From Heterostelium multicystogenum (taxonomy: Eukaryota > Evosea > Eumycetozoa > Acytosteliales > Acytosteliaceae), in contig RCNN01000496.1 of the NCBI GenBank assembly GCA_003667245.1, positions 1 to 64,000 on the forward strand: a stretch of 64,000 bases of DNA, written 5' to 3'. A model generated the notes under the pieces. That model did not search any database and was not told where the DNA came from. It was given only the letters and a program-made list of their open reading frames with translations. The translations under genes and the position numbers were made by a program. How positions within the stretch are numbered: the stretch's first letter is position 1; each line of letters starts with the position of its first letter. This document shows, in pieces, positions 59,176 to 64,000 of the stretch.

Positions 59176-61123
59176 ATGATTGACCCAAAGTCCAAGTCAT
59201 CGACACTAAAGAACAGGATGAGCAATACTTCTTATAGCAGCGGTAGCAGTGGACAACCACCTGCGTGGGACACCGATTTCATCTCGTCGTCAACCTCCTC
59301 TCTCACAAACACAAGCACAGATAATCTGTTGAAGAACAGCAGTAGCCATGGCATGGAGCAGCACCATCAGCAGCAAAGTTCAAAACAGCTACGCTGTCGG
59401 AGCAACTTCGTCCAATCCACACTATCAATTTGTCAAGCCAGCGATCAAGCTGGCCGAATATACACAACCTGCATTGGTAGCGGCACATCCAATCTCTAAA
59501 ACCATCAAAGTAGTTCTGATGTTGATTGCATTGGCATTGCCAATCGTCATCTATGTTGTTGCCATTAAATCATTTGGTAATGCTCTCACCTTCCCATTCT
59601 TAATGGTGGTAATTCCGAGCCTGCTTGTATTCTTGCCATTCATATATTTTGCCTACCGCAAGCGTGGACAACGTCCACATGTAACACGCCATCCTGTACT
59701 CACTATGGTTACTGTCGTTCCAGCAGTCTTTACATTCTTGGTACCCATTTACCTAGCATCTTTACTCAGTCCGCTGTACAATAGAGAGACTGTCGACGAC
59801 ATCAAGTACGAGTACTACCACTCGGCAAGCTGGTTGATCTCTCTCCCCATTGGCTATCTCCAAGTATGCGTGCTTACCCAATTTATGTTGCTTTCGCAAT
59901 GTACACTCCGCTCCTTGCGATTCCGAATTCTTGTCAGTTGGCCAGCATCCATATTCTTTACTACCATTGTCCTTGCTGTTCCGCTGATGGTATTTGCTCC
60001 ACTTTTGCCACCAACAGGTACCCTTATTGTCATGTTAATTCCATTCATCTTGTCGGTCATTGGATTGCGTCAAACATTAATTACACGTCCACCCAACAAG
60101 TGGCAAGTTAAAAAATATCATGGTCCGAAACTCATTCGACGACGAAGACGGCCAACTATTAAGCAGACGTAAAGTGCAGCGAGTTCGTCACACTTCACCC
60201 GACTCCTATGAAGTTGTCGACTTCAAACAGCCACTCTCTATCGTTCAAATTGCAGATCCACATATCGGTCCAATCATGTCTCCAGAAAGATTAGAGGAGA
60301 TTTGCGAAAGTGCCGTTAAATTGGTAAGTATTACAGCATATCAGAAATTGTAACTTTAGTATTAACGACGATCGAATATTAGAATCCTGATTTAGTATTA
60401 TTAACAGGTGATTTCTTTACACTCGAGAGTTTCAATCCACCTGGTGCAGTTGAAAAGGCATTGGCTCCATTAAAGAAATTAAGTGGTAAAACTTTTGCAT
60501 GTGTTGGTGTATGTTTCACAAGAACCTCATGGAGTAGTTTTATTCGGTTTATTAACATATCATTTTGTTAAGAATCATGATTTAGAAGAAGGATGTTTGG
60601 ATTTGTTAAAAAGAGCATTGGCAACAATCGATTGTTGTTTATTGGTTGATAATTGTGTTGTTGTTGAAACTAGTATGTATCAAGTTGGATCTCACTCATT
60701 TTCATATATTAATAATTCCCATCAATAGAAATTGGTAAAGTTCAGATTGTTGGATTTGATTATAGATCTAATGCGAGACAAGAACATGTACAGTCAATAT
60801 GTGATGCATTCCCACCTATTCCAAATGTACCTAGAATCGGTTTATTACATGATCCAGGTGCATTTAAATTTGTTCCTCTCGATTATGGTATGCTGGTTTT
60901 CAGTGGTCATACCCATGGTGGTCAAGTTGGATTGAATTGTTTGGGTGTCAATTTGAGTGTTGTCTCAATGACAGGTATGCCAGATCACTCATTATGGCAA
61001 AACGCCTACAATTATCTATATGTACATAGCGGACAAGGAACTAGATCGATGTTTGGTTCTATGATGTTGAGAGTTGGTGTACCAGCAGAAGACAGTTTAC
61101 TTCAAGTTTACTTTGAAAACTAA
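59176..61123 (+). CDS. Membrane-anchored calcineurin-like metallophosphoesterase (TMPPE-like)
   Basis: The ATG at 59176 starts a Ser-rich cytosolic N-terminus. Six membrane helices follow (59505-60085), for example VVLMLIALALPIVIYVVAIK, LTFPFLMVVIPSLLVFLPF and TLIVMLIPFILSVIGLRQ. The phosphoesterase domain carries the metal motifs IADPHIG, LLTGDFF, GNHD (Gly encoded before and NHD after the intron at about 60509-60572), GLLHDPGAF and GHTHGGQ. The C-terminus is SGQGTRSMFGSMMLRVGVPA. Introns follow GTAAGT and GTATGT donors. Single-base breaks occur near 59375 and 60120. This layout matches animal TMPPE and related YkuE-like enzymes; whether the substrate is a lipid or protein phosphate is unknown. 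Confidence 0.87.
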
Positions 61124-61534
61124 ACAACCAATTTATTTAATTAGATAAATACATATATTCTCCAAATTGTACAAATTAATCAATTTCATTCAAATCAAGC
61201 TTCTTTAATATTATTATTTTAAAAAACAATTATACAAATCTATTTTATTTAAAAATATACAGGATGTTGGGCTGCTGGGTTGGGCTTTTAGAATATGGAT
61301 ACTATAATGAGTGAAATTTGTCTCGTGGCTTAAATGGTTGTTTGCCAAAAGAAATAGATTATAAGTAGAGTGATAAAAAAAGCCCATTGGCCCAGGTGTG
61401 AGCTATGTACTCGTTACATAATAAATACTGTTGATTGATGTAATAGGGATGGTTGTAGAATGAATAAAATTTTACAAAGCTAAATATATAGTTAGACCAA
61501 GTTCGCTGTTAATTTTGGGAATGGTCGTTAATAT
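61124..61534. other. Intergenic between convergent genes
   Basis: Convergent 3' ends. Slightly GC-richer patch at 61260-61300 (GGGCTGCTGGGTTGGGC) with no open frame. Confidence 0.4.
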
Positions 61535-61843
61535 CTATAGGTATATTTCATGGACTTTGACTTCTTCCACGGGTCTATCCTTATCGGCGTTCTTGAGATA
61601 CTCCATAATTTCTATCAATTCATTTCGGATGAATTTATCAGCGTAGATTAAAAGTTTACCAGCCTGGGAGGTATAGTCGTGGTCATCGGAGTTATCGTAA
61701 TCGTCGTCGGAGCTGTCCTGGTAGTCATCGTTGACCGAGTCGATTTCTTCCTCGTCTTGACGGTTCAAGTGAGTAAAGTCGGTGGTTATCATTGATTCGA
61801 CCATCAAAGATGATGATTGTTCGACGGAGTCATCCATGTTCAT
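61535..61843 (-). CDS. Small acidic protein, unrecognised
   Basis: 102 codons from the ATG at 61843 (or 61837) to a TAG at 61535. Residues 30-60 are Asp/Ser-rich (DDYQDSSDDDYDNSDDHDY). The C-terminal half is a predicted amphipathic helix (KLLIYADKFIRNELIEIMEY) and ends VEEVKVHEIYL. The frame is in balanced codons unlike the surrounding spacer, which supports real coding. No signal peptide, membrane helix or known motif is seen. It could be the only exon of a small gene or the last exon of a longer one. Confidence 0.6.
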   Translation of the reverse strand: MNMDDSVEQSSSLMVESMITTDFTHLNRQDEEEIDSVNDDYQDSSDDDYDNSDDHDYTSQAGKLLIYADKFIRNELIEIMEYLKNADKDRPVEEVKVHEIYL

Positions 61844-63805
61844 TTTTCAATAATAAAAACAGACAATCAAAGTCTAATTTCAAGTCTATTAGTTACTGTG
61901 CTTATTGGATTTAGATTTAAATGTTGAGATTTAATAGACAGTGTCAACCAACAAGAACAAAAAAAAAATATAAATGTTTTTCCAGTAAATTGAGAAATAT
62001 TGATGAACAAAATGAGGCAAATGCAAAAATGGAAAAGTCGAGCTGAGGAATTATTGGAGGGATTGAGGGAGTCGAAAGGTTACTTATACAAACTATACAA
62101 AATTAATAAAATGAATTTAAAACTTTTAAGTATGATGATGATTATTAAATAATTAATGATTGATGTTTGTAGTAAGTAATATTATTATTATTTGTATGTT
62201 TTTATAATTAAATCTAGATTAATAGTTACATTTATTTTGGTAATCGCAAATGAAACTAACTAAACTGATTCGTCTCAAATACCATAAAATTGTAATTAGA
62301 CATAAATATATCACCTTCACTTACTTCTATTTTTAACAAAAAACAATTTATTCAATTTATATTTAAATTGAATTAAATTATTTAATTTATAAAATTAATA
62401 ATAATAATAAAATAGTATTTGGTAAATAAAACATAGCACTCACAAATCAAACAAGACACTACACTACACTGCACTACTACTGCAATACAATTCATTTGGT
62501 AGTATTTACATCTCAACTGTAAAGGTGTTACTACATAATATTTTCTTGTTTTCTATTATAGATATATTGAAAATCAAATGAAGCATCTAAAGTGAATGTA
62601 GTGGGTGGGAGATTTAAATTGTTGTCAGCAGCTGACAATAACTAAAACTATAGAGTTGTTTTGTTAATGTTGTTGTTGTTATAGTTTAATGGATGTGTGT
62701 GATTTTCGCACAGCATAAATGTTGGTTGTTATTGTAGCAACACTAAAGTAGTGTCATTAATGATATACAATTATATAGTGTATTGTCAAAGAAGGTGGGT
62801 GGTAAATTTCTATTTTGTTTGTCAAATAAATAATAAACGATTCCCTTTAATTATCATTATCCATAGAAAAGATCATATATTACTTATTAAAGATATAAAT
62901 AGTTTTCATTATGATGATATGATAGTGTTGTTCATCCTCCAGCTTTGCTTTTTTCCCAATTTTTTGCCAATTTACAATTTATTTTGGAAAGTAAAGTGGT
63001 TGAAGCGAAGTGTGGTTTTTGTGTTTTTTGCAACAACAACGTAATCATCATAATGGTTACTAATATATGTACATTTACATATCAGCTCTTACAGATGTAG
63101 TTTTGGTGTGAAGTTGTATCAAGCTAAACAACTAAAAACGACATATAGATACCTACATTTGGTTTTTTTACTTTTTGGTTTAGTTTTAGGCGTATTAGTA
63201 TATTCTTAAATATATATAAAATAACAATAAATGACAGTTATAAGATTTGATAATAGTGACTAATAGTTAGTTAACTATTAAAGTAAAATATAATAAATAT
63301 AAATAAAATAAATAAAAATATATTACAAAAATACAAATAATTATATCTTTCTATTAGGGATTGTAGTTATAGGTTCAATATATACAATGATTTCTCGTTT
63401 ATAAAGTGAGTTATAAAATGAATACAATCTTTTTTAAAAGAAGAATATAAAATGATTAAAGCTAATAACTTTGATATAAATAAGATATTTGAATAAAGTT
63501 TGATCTATGTTAATTTATGTTGTGAATAATATTATAATTATATTTATATTTCTTAAAAATTAGATAAATGTTTGAGTATTAAAATGCTAAGATATATAAT
63601 GATTAATCTATATAAGATAAATAGTTTTCTATATTATTATTATTTGAATAAAAGCTATATATAAATATAAATATGATTTCTTTATTTATAATTGTGTTTA
63701 TGTAGTAGTTTGAATATGATAATAATGGGTGTGTTTGTTGTATGTTGTATTTATTTTTAAAGTATTTAGGTTGTTTTGGATTTGGTTTTTGGTAAAAAGA
63801 TGGTG
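61844..63805. other. Intergenic, no gene seen
   Basis: About 2 kb of A+T-rich spacer; the open stretch at 62751-63044 is made of A+T-rich codons and looks random. Confidence 0.5.
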
Positions 63806-63997
63806 TTAGTAATGCCATTGATGTGAGGAGTCCTCACTCCTCTTTGCATCATTGCAAATTTGACCACCAGTGTTAAAGTTCCCATTTTTTTGCAAAAATA
63901 AATATAATTTAATTATTTGCAATTTTGGTTTTTCAATATTTTGCAATGAAGTTTTCCTCTTACTTTTTATAGTAAGATTCGAATCCCATTTGGACAT
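63806..63997 (-). CDS. Possible exon or short ORF at the right edge, unrecognised
   Basis: A 63-codon frame from the ATG at 63997 (MSKWDSNLTIK) to a stop at 63806. The middle is A+T-rich and may be an intron (GTAAGAGG follows the codons for TIK), whereas the end (NTGGQICNDAKRSEDSSHQW) has balanced composition and overlaps a 15-bp palindrome at 63823-63837. Too little is visible to judge. Confidence 0.25.
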   Translation of the reverse strand: MSKWDSNLTIKSKRKTSLQNIEKPKLQIIKLYLFLQKNGNFNTGGQICNDAKRSEDSSHQWHY

Positions 63998-64000
63998 TAT

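Noticed and set aside
62751..63044. 97-codon plus-strand ORF
   Set aside because: Built from A+T-rich codons with no ATG context or motif; looks like chance.
1..64000. CRISPR arrays, bacterial operons, prophage or virus segments
   Set aside because: No spaced direct repeats and no phage or viral genes; gene structure is eukaryotic with introns throughout.

Overview
The window looks like nuclear DNA of a dictyostelid social amoeba. Long, very A+T-rich spacers separate compact genes. Introns are short (mostly 60-260 nt) GT-AG introns made almost entirely of A and T. Proteins carry Asn, Gln, Ser and Thr runs, and the gene set fits amoebae (type-B esterase, MO25, FBXO11-like protein, DUF4470 protein). 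Codon use in the best genes is mixed (many C-ending codons, for example in the ribophorin II gene), less extreme than in Dictyostelium discoideum, so a different dictyostelid is likely; the species cannot be named from this sequence.

Layout, left to right: a 3'-truncated type A DnaJ co-chaperone (-); a secreted type-B carboxylesterase (+); a mitochondrial neugrin/Rrg9-like protein (+) convergent with a seven-helix membrane protein (-); a broken coding island (-); an FBXO11-like F-box/beta-helix/UBR-finger protein (-); a Yme1-type i-AAA protease (-); a Rab32-like GTPase (-); a family A DNA polymerase of the theta/nu type (-); a BTB-BACK-F5/8C protein (-); a PWWP chromatin protein (-) divergent from a VPS9-domain Rab5 exchange factor (+); mitochondrial ribosomal protein uS15m with a very long N-terminal extension (-); OST subunit ribophorin II (+); a tRNA-derived SINE next to a tRNA-Gln(UUG) gene; a TPR-DUF4470 protein (+) convergent with a DUSP-type ubiquitin protease (-); a 39-codon spliced micro-gene (-); a DCUN1-like neddylation factor (-); a small spliced gene of unknown function (-); an Atx1-type copper chaperone (-); MO25 (+); a six-helix membrane metallophosphoesterase (+); and a small acidic protein (-). 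These are independent housekeeping genes and no operon-like system is apparent. Themes are ubiquitin/NEDD8 control (FBXO11-like, BTB, USP, DCUN1), endosomal GTPase control (Rab32-like, VPS9) and mitochondrial upkeep (Yme1, neugrin, uS15m).

Two points matter for any user. First, most genes here are interrupted by single-base indels, nearly all in homopolymers, while the flanking frames still encode conserved protein; this looks like sequencing error more than decay, so reading frames must be followed across frames. Second, the most novel item is the element at 41703-42122: pol III A and B boxes, an A-tail and 10-bp target-site duplications, inserted 70 bp downstream of a tRNA gene, which is the kind of site used by dictyostelid tRNA-targeting retrotransposons.
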